Of a stretch of 64,000 bases of DNA, positions 10,766 through 19,970 are shown piece by piece. Below the pieces are notes generated by a model. It ran no database searches. It was not told where the DNA came from and saw nothing but the letters and a program-made list of their open reading frames with translations. Location of the stretch: assembly GCA_009829735.1 (NCBI GenBank), contig CM020618.1:35998894-36062893 (forward strand). Reading direction: 5' to 3'. Each line of letters opens with the position of its first letter. Within the stretch, counting starts at the first letter, position 1. The translations under genes and the position numbers were made by a program. Source of the DNA: Pyropia yezoensis (taxonomy: Eukaryota; Rhodophyta; Bangiophyceae; Bangiales; Bangiaceae).

Positions 10766-11137
10766 ATGACCGTGGCTGCGTCGGTGGAAAGTAGACGGCC
10801 TCTTTGTCTCGTTGGCGTGGACCGGGGTTGTGGCGCGGAGACAGCAAGCAGCGACAAGTTGTCGCGGGGTGGTGAGAATGGAACCAGGAACATACGCAAT
10901 ATAATCCCAGCTGGACGGCACTACGTGCCACCCTCAAAATGCGGCGATGGCGGCACCCGCTCGCCACTCATCCACCCACTAAGCGCTCCACACAGGTCGT
11001 CCCAGCACATATGACCTATGGACTTGGCTCCGCTCTCGATGCCGCGCCCAACCGGCCACCAGCACATGTCGGGTCAAGCAAACAGCCTCCACAGGCGGCG
11101 CGCAGCTCGCGTCACGCCATCCCAGCAGCCATCCCGC

Positions 11138-11851
11138 TTACAAGTCCGGAATCTGGATCACCGGGCTCTCCGTCCCCAGCAGCTGAGCAGCGAGCACCAG
11201 CCCGAGCACCGCCAGCACCGCAATCCCAATCCAGTTGTTGGTATACGGGCTAACAACCTCCTTCTTAAGCTTCTCCTTGAGCTCCTCATCCACTCCTGTG
11301 ACGCCTGCCGCCCGCGCCTCGGCGGTCCGCCGCGCCTCGGCGCGGCGGGCGTCGGCTTTGGCCGCGTCGGCCACATCCACCCAGTAGTTTTTGCCGCTTT
11401 TGGATGCCTCCCGCCCGGCGCCAGCACCCACAAGCGGTACCGACTCAAGGGCTTCCCAGTCAATTGCGGGGCTGTCTCCATCGGCCGCATCAGACGACGC
11501 ACCCCCGCGCCGCCGCCGCCGGCCGAGGGGCTTCACGGGCGCATTCCGCCGCCGCTGCGACTCGGTGCGCACAGACGAGGCGTCGGGGGGAGCGTTGAGG
11601 CCGCTTACCGGCGCCGACCGAGAGGGGGGAGTTGGGAGCGCGGGGGACGCGGCATCCGGAGAGGGACGTTTAGGGGGAGGGGCTGCCGCCAGTGCTTCTT
11701 CGTCAGCGGCGGCCATGCGCACCCGCCGGCACAGCGCGGCCGGAGGAGCAATGGCGGCACCGCCGCCAGCACGGCGCCGAACCATTCGAGTGGAAGAGGT
11801 GGGAGGCGCCAGTCGCGCGGGGGGCGAGACACAAAAGGCGAGGGCAGCCAT
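11138..11851 (-). CDS. Probable plastid-targeted single-pass membrane protein
   Basis: 237 residues from the ATG at 11851. The first about 45 residues are Ala/Ser/Arg-rich with almost no acidic residues (AFCVSPPARLAPPTSSTRMV, then ALCRRVRM), as in a transit peptide. A disordered Pro/Arg region follows. A charged amphipathic stretch (DAAKADARRAEARRTAEARA, then DEELKEKLKKEVVSPYTNNW) leads into one transmembrane helix, IGIAVLAVLGLVLAAQLLG, and ends in PVIQIPDL. This conserved-looking PYTxNWIG...IPDL tail resembles small uncharacterised plastid membrane proteins of algae and plants, but I cannot name it. A thylakoid or inner-envelope location is inferred. Frames continuing upstream of 11851 are not needed. 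It is convergent with LCMT1. Confidence 0.68.
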   Translation of the reverse strand: MAALAFCVSPPARLAPPTSSTRMVRRRAGGGAAIAPPAALCRRVRMAAADEEALAAAPPPKRPSPDAASPALPTPPSRSAPVSGLNAPPDASSVRTESQRRRNAPVKPLGRRRRRGGASSDAADGDSPAIDWEALESVPLVGAGAGREASKSGKNYWVDVADAAKADARRAEARRTAEARAAGVTGVDEELKEKLKKEVVSPYTNNWIGIAVLAVLGLVLAAQLLGTESPVIQIPDL

Positions 11852-12299
11852 CGCGAGGTGAAGGCGGGGAACGAGCAGATGCTCAGTCGAGAGAGGTCTG
11901 TCAGGCACCAACAGAGCAGGGGGGCCGCGGTCACCAGGAATGAAGCCGCGGAGAGGAATGCCAAAGCCCGGACGAGTGGGCGGGGAGGCAATGGGGAAGG
12001 TACATGTAGGGCCCTGCTGGGCGGAGTCACCAACCGACCGGATGTCGCAAGTCAAGGGACCACGACCGCTCCGTGTGTGGTGCGGCGAGCTCTTCCACGG
12101 TCATCGCGCTGCAACGTGGCATGTTTTGCATGGCTCGGGCAGACAACCGCATTGTGTGGCTGCAGACGCCATAGTCCACGGTACTCGTTGAAGTCTTTCT
12201 CGAATCATTTAAAGTTCTCTTCAGAAACGAAGCATGCTTCGGAAAATAATCCATCTAGTAACATAATTAAATCTCTTCGAAAATCGGCCTCTTGCACAT

Positions 12300-12386
12300 G
12301 GGCCTGTGGCAAAATTGGATTGTACAACCAACGACCGCGCTTGACTACGAATCAAGAGATTGCAGGTTCGAGTCCTGCCAGGCTCG
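12300..12386 (+). tRNA. tRNA-Arg(ACG) with an extra 15-nt segment between D arm and anticodon arm
   Basis: The acceptor stem GGGCCTG pairs with CAGGCTC (one G-T), discriminator G. Anticodon arm: CTTGA stem, loop CTACGAA (anticodon ACG), TCAAG. T arm: GCAGG, TTCGAGT, CCTGC. The D arm can fold as GCAA, loop AATTGGA, TTGT. That leaves about 15 unexplained bases (12327-12340 or so) before the anticodon stem, so the gene is 87 nt instead of about 72. The segment TTGG...CCAA around 12315-12331 can form an alternative hairpin. This fits an ectopic tRNA intron as known from red algae. Isotype and arms are secure; the exact insert boundaries are not. Confidence 0.8.
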
Positions 12387-12828
12387 TCCCCTTACGTTAT
12401 TTGAACGGCGCTCGCAGTGCAGATTGACTGTGCTGCGCCATGCTTTTTAGTAAACATTGCAATGGATATCTAGAGAACCCGATTGTTCGAAGCTCTCATG
12501 TTCAATGCTCTGAGACCGCGCACGGAAGTGCGTGGTCTGTAACACTTGGGCACGGCCGGCCACTTTCGCCGGCGTGCGCAGCTGCTCCCAAACAACGAGT
12601 CCTCCACTCCCCGTACGGGAGGGACGGTACGCCCCCAAGAGTGCAGGGACCATTCGACGATACGAATCAGGAATAGGGCTACGGGGAGAATGGTAGATGG
12701 CAGACGTGCCCACTCCACCCACCCCCTTCACGCTTCCCCACGGCGGGCGGCGGTGTCACGGCACATCCCCTTCAGAACCGGTCGCTGCCCCGGGGCTAAC
12801 CCTAACCTCACCCTCCTCCCTTCCGGCC

Positions 12829-14556
12829 CTACCGGCACACACCGCCATATATGTAGGCGCACGCGCCTGCCCCCCGGTCGCCAAGCATTCCCCCCTCCTT
12901 TCCCACATCCTCCTCTCGCAGGGCGGCCTCAGCGTCCCACAGCAACTCGTCCACGGCAGCGGCCGCGGCCTCAGCGGCGACCCACCAGCGGTCGAGCTCA
13001 CCAAGAGTTACTACGGCGGCCGGTACCCTCCCTTTTCCCGCCACACCTGCCTCCTCCACCTCTCCCTCCCAATCTCCCGTTCCCCTTGCCACGGGCCCTG
13101 CTGGCGGCGCCACACACGCCTCTCGGGTGATGGAAAGCCACCCGTCCCGCACGCCTCCCCGGCGGGCGCGCCGGGCCAGTGCCCGTGTGGCGCCCCGCCG
13201 GCGGAGGGCGGCGAGAAAGGCCGCTCGCGACGCGGCAGTGGTGGCACCATTACTCCTGTCATCATTGCCGCCGCCACCACCGCCACCGCCACCCACGTAG
13301 GCTGCGACCAGGACCGCCACGGCGGAAGGGCACGCCGCCGCGGCGACGCCAGCAAGCGCTGCTCGCAGCAACCCCGGGGGAAGGGCGCCGGACGGGGCGG
13401 CGGCGACCGCGGCGGCGAGGGCGCCCACCTCCGCTGGCGCAGTGTAGCGGCAGCCGCCCAGCAGCGCACATACCCGCATCGTGCGACATTCAGGGGGGGC
13501 GGGGGGGCCCCCGTCGTCGCTCTCTGCGCCATCCTCGGTGCACGACGGCGCAGCGACCGCCGCCTCCCTCCCCACCCCCGCCGCTGCCGTCGCCGCAGTC
13601 GCCGAGGCCGTGTCGGCTGCCCCGTCGACGTCGACGTCGGTGCAAGAATCGGCCTCCGAGTCCGACTCGGCCCCCCCCCCGGCCATGGCCCGTGCACATG
13701 CGGGGGCGGCGGCGAGCGCCGTTGCCGCCGCCACCGCCACGGAGGCGGCGTCGCCGGCCACCCCCGCCGCGCGCAGCAATGCCAGCGACGTGCCGTCGTG
13801 GTTGGCTGCTGCCACCACCCCCGCTGCCGCCGCTACGGCCACCCGCCGACGACGCCGCCGTGGGGACTCCGACGTCGGGGCGGCATCGGGGAGGGCGGCA
13901 GGGTGCACAATCCGACGGGGAGCAGGCAGGACCCCACCCGCGGGCGGCACCGCCCCTGCTTCCAGCAGCGCCGCCACGCAGCGTGGGTGCCCGTGGGTAA
14001 CAGCCGCGGCGAGGGCGGCGGCCAGCACCGCAGCAGGGGCGGAAAGAGAGGGGGCGGCGACGCCGCCGCCACAGGGTTGAACGAGCGTCACTGTACAGGC
14101 GCCAGCGCGGCGGAAGGGGCGCACCCCGCCCCCACTGCTGCCGCCTCCACCACCGCTCTCCTTAACATCACTCACGGTGGGTGCGGCAGCGGCGCCCGTC
14201 CAAGCCGCCGCGCCTATTGTGACTACCGCCACCGCCCCTGCGGTGGCCGCGTCCAGCAGCAGCGCAGCGCGGGCGTCCCCCCTGGCCTGTTCCGGAAGGC
14301 GCGGCCGACCCCCCCCGTGGCAACGCACAACCCGCCGCGCAGAGGCACGCAGGAAGCGTGCAGCTGGCGATGTTGGTGGAGGTGGTGGCAGCGCTGCGGC
14401 CGTGGCGGGCGGGAGGGTCGACAGCGCCGCCCGCGTGGCGGTGCACACGTCGGACAGGGCGGCGGCAGCGAGCGTATCGGTGCCCGCGGCAATGGTGAGG
14501 AGGAGGTCGACTGGGAGGTCAGCGAGGCCGAGGGGGGGGGGGGTGTTGCTGACCAT
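12829..14556 (-). CDS. F-box/ankyrin-like low-complexity protein
   Basis: 575 residues from the ATG at 14556. The start, GLADLPVDLLLTIAAG, then AAALSDVCTATRAALSTLP, resembles an F-box (LPxxLLxxI...LxxVC). Further on, AALAAAVTHGHPRCVAALLEAGA and AAGVVAAANHDGTSLALLRAAG look like ankyrin-type helical pairs. Between them are Ala-, Gly- and Pro-rich runs and an acidic patch (ESDSEADSCTDVDVDGAAD). If the reading is right it would be a substrate adaptor for an SCF ubiquitin ligase, but the ankyrin units are degenerate and I would not insist. The frame is the only one here with this ordered start. Unlike SMC5 next door it has no catalytic motif. It is divergent from SMC5, sharing the gap 14557-15196. 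Confidence 0.55.
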   Translation of the reverse strand: MVSNTPPPLGLADLPVDLLLTIAAGTDTLAAAALSDVCTATRAALSTLPPATAAALPPPPPTSPAARFLRASARRVVRCHGGGRPRLPEQARGDARAALLLDAATAGAVAVVTIGAAAWTGAAAAPTVSDVKESGGGGGSSGGGVRPFRRAGACTVTLVQPCGGGVAAPSLSAPAAVLAAALAAAVTHGHPRCVAALLEAGAVPPAGGVLPAPRRIVHPAALPDAAPTSESPRRRRRRVAVAAAAGVVAAANHDGTSLALLRAAGVAGDAASVAVAAATALAAAPACARAMAGGGAESDSEADSCTDVDVDGAADTASATAATAAAGVGREAAVAAPSCTEDGAESDDGGPPAPPECRTMRVCALLGGCRYTAPAEVGALAAAVAAAPSGALPPGLLRAALAGVAAAACPSAVAVLVAAYVGGGGGGGGGNDDRSNGATTAASRAAFLAALRRRGATRALARRARRGGVRDGWLSITREACVAPPAGPVARGTGDWEGEVEEAGVAGKGRVPAAVVTLGELDRWWVAAEAAAAAVDELLWDAEAALREEDVGKEGGMLGDRGAGACAYIYGGVCR

Positions 14557-15196
14557 GTCTAGCGGAGGGTTCTCATGAAGAGCAAGGGGATGGTGAGGGG
14601 ACGAGGGCCACGGTACAATGGGGGACAGAGAATGGGTCGAGAAGTGCTGGACAGGAATGGTCTCCCCATGGTGCAACCAACACCTTAACAAGCAACAAAC
14701 GTGGCACTTTCCACGTGAAGGGCGCGTTAGATCTGTGACTTGCTCAATAATCAGACTTGCTCAAACTTCTTCTCTCGTCGCAGATCCTATACTTGATATA
14801 GTTCTAAAAATAACTATGTACTCGAAAGCCCACGTGGATCAGCGATGGCGGGAGCATGGGTGTTTGCCTCTTCACGAGGCGGCTTTCCCCCTCCTTTTAG
14901 CCACAACCCGTGGCCCACTGCGCGTCGTGCACCGAGGGAGAGGGGCAGCGTGGCAGCGGCCGAGGCGCCACGGCGTGTCGCGCCACGCACGCCGCTGCGA
15001 CTGCGTGCGGTCGCGTGTAACGTCGGCGGGTTGCTGGGCGGGCGGCCCGTAACGGCGGTCGACTGCCGGTGGCGGCGCGCCCGGTGCTGGCGCGGGTGGC
15101 CGTCGCGCCCCCCCCTTGCCCCCTTGCTACATGCCCCCCGGTCCTCTGCCCTTCCCCCAATACCCCCCTCCTGCCCCTCTCAAACGCTCTGCTCTC

Positions 15197-18100
15197 ATGG
15201 CGGCGCCGTCCGTTGCCCCGCGGCGGGCCGGCCGCAAGCGCACCCATGGCGACCTCTTTCCGGACGGGGAGGACGCGGACGACCTCTCCGGCCGGCACCT
15301 GGCTGGCTCCCTGACCTCCCGCCGTCGCATGGGGCATGGCGCCGGCGGCGCGGGGGCGGCGGCCGCGGGCCCTCCGTCGGTGGGTGCGGGAGGGGGCACC
15401 GCCAGCGGGCGGGCGGGGGTACCTTTCTCCCACGGCAACATTACGTCGCTCAAGATGCACAACTTTCTCACCTTCAACGACGTGGCGCTCTCGCCTGGAC
15501 CGCGGCTGAACCTCATCATTGGCCCCAACGGGTCAGGCAAGAGCACCGTGGTCAACGCACTTTGCATTGTCTTCAACGGCCACCTGCGGCTACTTGGCCG
15601 CTCCACCGACCTCTCCCAGTACATCCGCCATGGTCAGGAGACGGCCTGGGTTGAAGCGTCCCTGTACGATACGAGCGGCCCTCGGCCGCGCACCCGCACC
15701 GTGCGGCGGACGTTTCATCTTGACTCCAAGTCCGAGTGGCAAATCGACGGCGCTCGAGCGAACAAGACGGCGGTGGAGAAGCTGCGGTCGGAGTACGACA
15801 TCCAATTGGACAATTTGTGCCAGTTCCTGCCACAGGAGCGGATTGCGCAGTTCACGGAGCTCCGCCCCGCCGAGCTGCTATCGTCGACGATGGCTGCGCT
15901 GGGCGGGACGGCCATGACCACGACTCACAAGGCGTTGATTGACGAGTACGCGGAGCTGGCGTCCAACGACCAGTCGGGTCAGTCAGACGCCAAAGCTTTG
16001 GAGGATCTAGAGGCGCAGAACGCCGCTATCCAGTTGGAGGTGACCTCGTACGCTGAGCGGGAAAAGCTCCGCCGCCACATTACCGACCTTGAAGCGTACA
16101 GGCCGTGGGTGCTGTACGATGACAACCGGCGGGAGGCCAAGACGATCCAGGCTTCGCGCAATGCTTTGCAGGAGGACCTTGACAAGGCCAAGAAGAAACT
16201 TGACTCGGCCGAAGCGCCCATTGAGGCGCTCCGGCGGGAGCGTACGGAGCGCCAGAAGAGAGAACTGGCTGCCAAGCGTGCCGTGGCTTCCGTTGACCGC
16301 ACCGCTGATCGTCTGATGCCAGAGGTGGAGGACATTACTGACCGAATTCGCGGCCAGGTGACGGTGCGGTCTCAGCTGGACGAGCGTGGGGCGCTTCTGG
16401 AGTGCAAGGTGGTCAAGACGCGAGACATTATGGAGAAGGCTGCCAAGGCGGCTGAGGCGACGCGGCCCGTCGCAGAACTCCAGGCATTGGTCCAAGCAGC
16501 GCTGACCCGCCGGCAGCAAGTGCGGTCATCGACCAATGCGCTCAGTGCAACTGTGTCGGAATGGCAGCGCAGGCGTGCGGAGGCGATGGCGATCCATGAC
16601 GAAGTGGCGCGCAGGCTGGCCTCCCTTGCGGACGTGCGCAAGGTCGCACTTGGGCGGCTGTGCCGGGAGCGTGGCAACCAGGACGTTGGCTTTTGTTGGG
16701 AGTGGATCCAGAAGAACCGCCACCGATTTGAGGAACCGGTGTTGGGGCCTATCGGCATTGAGTTGTCAGTTGAGAACCAGTACCATGGGCGCATCCTTGA
16801 GGCGTCTGTGCCTGCGTGGATGCGGGGCTCCTTTGTCACCCAGACGACTGCGGACAACCGGCTGCTGTTGGAGGAGCTGAAGCGGAAGCTGCGGAAGACC
16901 GTCAGCACCATCAACGTGACCCCCCAGACGGGGCCCTTTTACCCCAACCGCTCCATTGACTCGCTCCGAATGTTTGGCTTCACCCACTGGGCGTCGGAGA
17001 TCTACCAGGCGCCCGACCCGGTTCGCCGGGCGCTCCAGTCGCAGGTGTGCCTGCATAGTTATGCTGTGGGGACGGACGCGACAGAGCGAAATGCGGACGC
17101 TGTTCTTGCGCAGTCGGGGTTGACCCGGTTCTACACTCCTTCCCAGTGGTATAGCATCATTGGCAGTCGGTTCGACCCCACTGCCCGGACGACGCGGATC
17201 AACAAGCTCCATGGTGGCCGCGGCCTGTACAGTGCTAGCATGGATGATGGGGGGCAGACGGCCGCTCTGCGAGCGGATCTGGAGGGCCGGAAGGAAGAGG
17301 TTGCCGTCGCCGATGCCAAGCTAGCCGACCTGGACCAGCAGAGCCGTGCCCTCGACGTTCAAGGACACACGGCCACCTTGGAGGTGAATCAGGCCAAGGC
17401 GACCCTCACCGCCGAGGCCGCTATCCGCAACACAGCTGACATGGAGCGGCGGCGATTTGAAGCCGCTGTGGCGGCGCGCGATGCTGTTGATGTGGAAGGC
17501 GAGAGGTTACGCTCCTATGCCGAGTCTGGCCGCCTCCGCGCCAAGCTTCTCAAATGCGCCGTGGAGGAGGTAACGGTCGTGTCGCTCATGGCGGAACGAT
17601 TGCGGGAGGTGGACCAGCTCACCGCCGAGGTGGCCGACCTGAGCCTTCAACTTGAGCTGGCGGTCATTGGAAACGTGTCACTGAAGGAAGAGGTAAAGCG
17701 GCTCGAGTCGAGCGGGGATCGCCTCAAGGCTGAATTTGACGCCAAGGTACTCGAGGTACGCAAGTTGAAGCTACAAGCGGTGCAAGGGCTTCCCGATCCT
17801 CAAGTGGTGCGGGTGGAGCTTGGCCTTGCTGAGCTCCCGGACACGATTGACGGGCTGGAGGAGCTGATTGCCACCCTCCAAACGCAGGTCGACCTCATTG
17901 CCGGCACGTCCCGGCATGTGGTGGACGAGTTTGAGCGGCGGCAGAAGAGGATTGCCGCGTTGCGGTTGCGCGTTGAGTCGTCAGCGGCCCAGACGGACGC
18001 GCGCCGTCGTGCCCTGGACGCCCGGCGAGAAGCGTTCGTGGCGAATCTCAAAACCGCCGTCGATCGCATGTCCATCCGCTTTTCTGAGCTCTACACCCAG

Positions 18101-18490
18101 CTGGGCTGCTCGGGGGAGCTGAACCTGGTGCGCACCGACGACCTCAATGAGATGTACGTGGAGATCCTAGTGCGCTACCGGGAGGCCACGGACCTCCGCG
18201 CTCTTTCGGGCCAGACCCACAGCGGTGGCGAGCGGATGGTCGCGACCATGCTGTACCACTTTGCTCTCCAGGAGCAGACGCCCGCCCCCTTCCGGGTGGT
18301 GGACGAGATGAATCAGGGGATGGACGCCCACTTTGAGCGTGCCATCCTCAGCATGATGATCCGCGACGCCCGCCGGGAGGGCTCCCCGCAGTGTCTTCTC
18401 ATCACGCCCAAGCTGCTGCTTGACCTCGAGTTCAACAGCCACGCCGTGACGCATATGATTTTCAATGGGGAGGTCAGTGCCCAGGTGTAG
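15197..18490 (+). CDS. SMC5: SMC5, core ATPase of the SMC5/6 complex
   Basis: Single exon, 1097 residues. After a basic, disordered N-terminus, SLKMHNFLTFNDVALSPGP leads to the Walker A GPNGSGKS (residues 109-116). Two long coiled-coil arms flank a hinge near residues 510-670. The C-terminal head has the ABC signature LSGQTHSGGER near residue 1002 and Walker B FRVVDEMNQGMD near 1032-1043. The NQGMD Walker B variant and the degenerate signature identify SMC5 rather than SMC1-4 or SMC6. Together with SMC6 and Nse proteins it loads on chromatin for homologous-recombination repair and replication-stress tolerance. The ATG at 15197 lies in CTCATGG; an in-frame ATG at 15116 would add 27 Pro-rich residues. 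Length matches the family (1050-1100). Confidence 0.93.
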   Translation: MAAPSVAPRRAGRKRTHGDLFPDGEDADDLSGRHLAGSLTSRRRMGHGAGGAGAAAAGPPSVGAGGGTASGRAGVPFSHGNITSLKMHNFLTFNDVALSPGPRLNLIIGPNGSGKSTVVNALCIVFNGHLRLLGRSTDLSQYIRHGQETAWVEASLYDTSGPRPRTRTVRRTFHLDSKSEWQIDGARANKTAVEKLRSEYDIQLDNLCQFLPQERIAQFTELRPAELLSSTMAALGGTAMTTTHKALIDEYAELASNDQSGQSDAKALEDLEAQNAAIQLEVTSYAEREKLRRHITDLEAYRPWVLYDDNRREAKTIQASRNALQEDLDKAKKKLDSAEAPIEALRRERTERQKRELAAKRAVASVDRTADRLMPEVEDITDRIRGQVTVRSQLDERGALLECKVVKTRDIMEKAAKAAEATRPVAELQALVQAALTRRQQVRSSTNALSATVSEWQRRRAEAMAIHDEVARRLASLADVRKVALGRLCRERGNQDVGFCWEWIQKNRHRFEEPVLGPIGIELSVENQYHGRILEASVPAWMRGSFVTQTTADNRLLLEELKRKLRKTVSTINVTPQTGPFYPNRSIDSLRMFGFTHWASEIYQAPDPVRRALQSQVCLHSYAVGTDATERNADAVLAQSGLTRFYTPSQWYSIIGSRFDPTARTTRINKLHGGRGLYSASMDDGGQTAALRADLEGRKEEVAVADAKLADLDQQSRALDVQGHTATLEVNQAKATLTAEAAIRNTADMERRRFEAAVAARDAVDVEGERLRSYAESGRLRAKLLKCAVEEVTVVSLMAERLREVDQLTAEVADLSLQLELAVIGNVSLKEEVKRLESSGDRLKAEFDAKVLEVRKLKLQAVQGLPDPQVVRVELGLAELPDTIDGLEELIATLQTQVDLIAGTSRHVVDEFERRQKRIAALRLRVESSAAQTDARRRALDARREAFVANLKTAVDRMSIRFSELYTQLGCSGELNLVRTDDLNEMYVEILVRYREATDLRALSGQTHSGGERMVATMLYHFALQEQTPAPFRVVDEMNQGMDAHFERAILSMMIRDARREGSPQCLLITPKLLLDLEFNSHAVTHMIFNGEVSAQV

Positions 18491-19076
18491 AGGGGGGGAG
18501 GGAGCTGTGCGCCCTGCGAGCGCTGTGAATGCGTTCTTCCCGCTTTTTGTCTTGCTGGTTTCGCGCCCCTTTTTTGTGGGGCGTCTTGGTTCTTCCGTTT
18601 GGTGGCAAGCACTCCTATCCATGCCCGCAGTTGCGACGCACTGAAGGGTGCGATCCCCCTCCTCTCCGTTGCTTTCCCGCCCCCCATCATTGGCTGCCCC
18701 TGCCCACCTGCGGCGCGGCGCTCTTCCTGTGGCTGGTTCACCTCACACCTGACTGCCGCTGGAGCGGGAGTGGGGTGGGGTCTGCCAAGAAACTGAGTCG
18801 CCGTACCTTCTGTTCTCTACGCCTCTCTACGCCAAGTTAAAAGAGGGGACTAGCCCAGCTCTGGGACTGCCCCTCGAAAGCAGACACGCCCACCCGCCAC
18901 GCTCACCCCTCGCTTCATCCATACATACACACGCTTGGGTCCCAGCAATGCCCACCCACAATGTACACACACGCCTGCTGCTTGGAACCGCTGCGCCACG
19001 GCGCCCTCCCCGGCGCGCCCGCTCGGCCATTCCTTTCTGAAGTGCTTACGGCCCTTCCCACCCGCTGCTGCCTCAG
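18491..19076. other. Intergenic, 3' flank of SMC5
   Basis: No gene-like frame. Convergent arrangement with the weak gene at 19077-19970, so this is probably only 3' untranslated and spacer DNA. Confidence 0.5.
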
Positions 19077-19815
19077 CTACGCGTCACACGGGTGACGTTG
19101 GCAGCACCAGCGCGGGCGCCATACGCCCCTCCCGCCCCTCCTCCACTGCCCACCCACACCCATCCACCCCCGACGACGGCGCTGCCGCGGCCACCACCCC
19201 CCCCCCCCGCCGGCGGCGAGCAGCGTTGCCGACACCTCGGCGCGTTCCCGCACCAGCCGCTCCGCCTCTAGCGCGACCACCAGCGACCGCACGGCCGCGG
19301 CGAGTGCCTTGGTGCTCTCCGTCAGCACCCCGTCCTCCGCAGCCGCCGCCGCGGCGGCCGAGCTGCCCGCCGCCGCCCCCGCCGTCGCCGCCCACCCGCG
19401 GGAGCGGCGGCGGAGGACGGCGCGGCCACGGCCGAGCGCATCCGCCGCGGCCCGCAGCTGCCCGACGAGGGCGGGCCGGTACCCGGCCGCGTCCCAGGCG
19501 CGGAGCGCGTCGGCGACCGCGTGGTCGGCGGTGGAAGAGGCGGCGGAGGAGGAGCCGCCGCTGCTAGCGACCGAGGGGGGCGCCCCAGCGCCGCCCCCAC
19601 AGGAGGACGCCATGGAGGAGCGGCGGGAGGCACCGCCGCCAACGCCGCCGCCGCCGACGTAAAGCCCGTCATCACTCGCACGGCTGCTGCACAGGCTGAT
19701 GCGGCAGCTGCCGCTGGCGTCGGCTGAGTCTGCCGCACCGACGGTGGACGCCGCCGACGGGACGCGGCGGAGCGTCGGCGGCCGCCGGCCCGAGCCGCAC
19801 CGCCTCCGCCGCGAT

Positions 19816-19848
<33 letters not shown>

Positions 19849-19970
19849 AGCAGGCCGCTGCCGCCGCCATAAATGGCCACTGCCCGGGCAGACGACCGCG
19901 GCGGATCAGAGGCGCCCGCAGATTCCGCCTTGGCCAGCAACCGCAGGGAGCGGAGGAAGAAGCCGGTCAT
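19077..19970 (-). CDS. Weak candidate gene: low-complexity protein with a helical C-terminal part
   Basis: 297 residues from an ATG at 19970. The start MTGFFLRSLRLLAKAESA is amphipathic and could be a mitochondrial or plastid leader. A run of SP dipeptides (encoded by a 6-bp tandem repeat at 19814-19852) and Ser/Gly-rich stretches follow. Residues about 155-250 are helical and Ala/Arg-rich (ADALRAWDAAGYRPALVGQL, then LAAAVRSLVVALEAERLVRE). The last 40 residues look like read-through into non-coding DNA, so an intron near the end is possible. No family is recognised. It may not be a gene. Confidence 0.35.

Noticed and set aside
11018..12427. Plus-strand frame of 469 codons across the plastid membrane protein and tRNA-Arg
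   Set aside because: It is the antisense of a gene with a clear transit peptide and membrane helix, and it runs through a tRNA.
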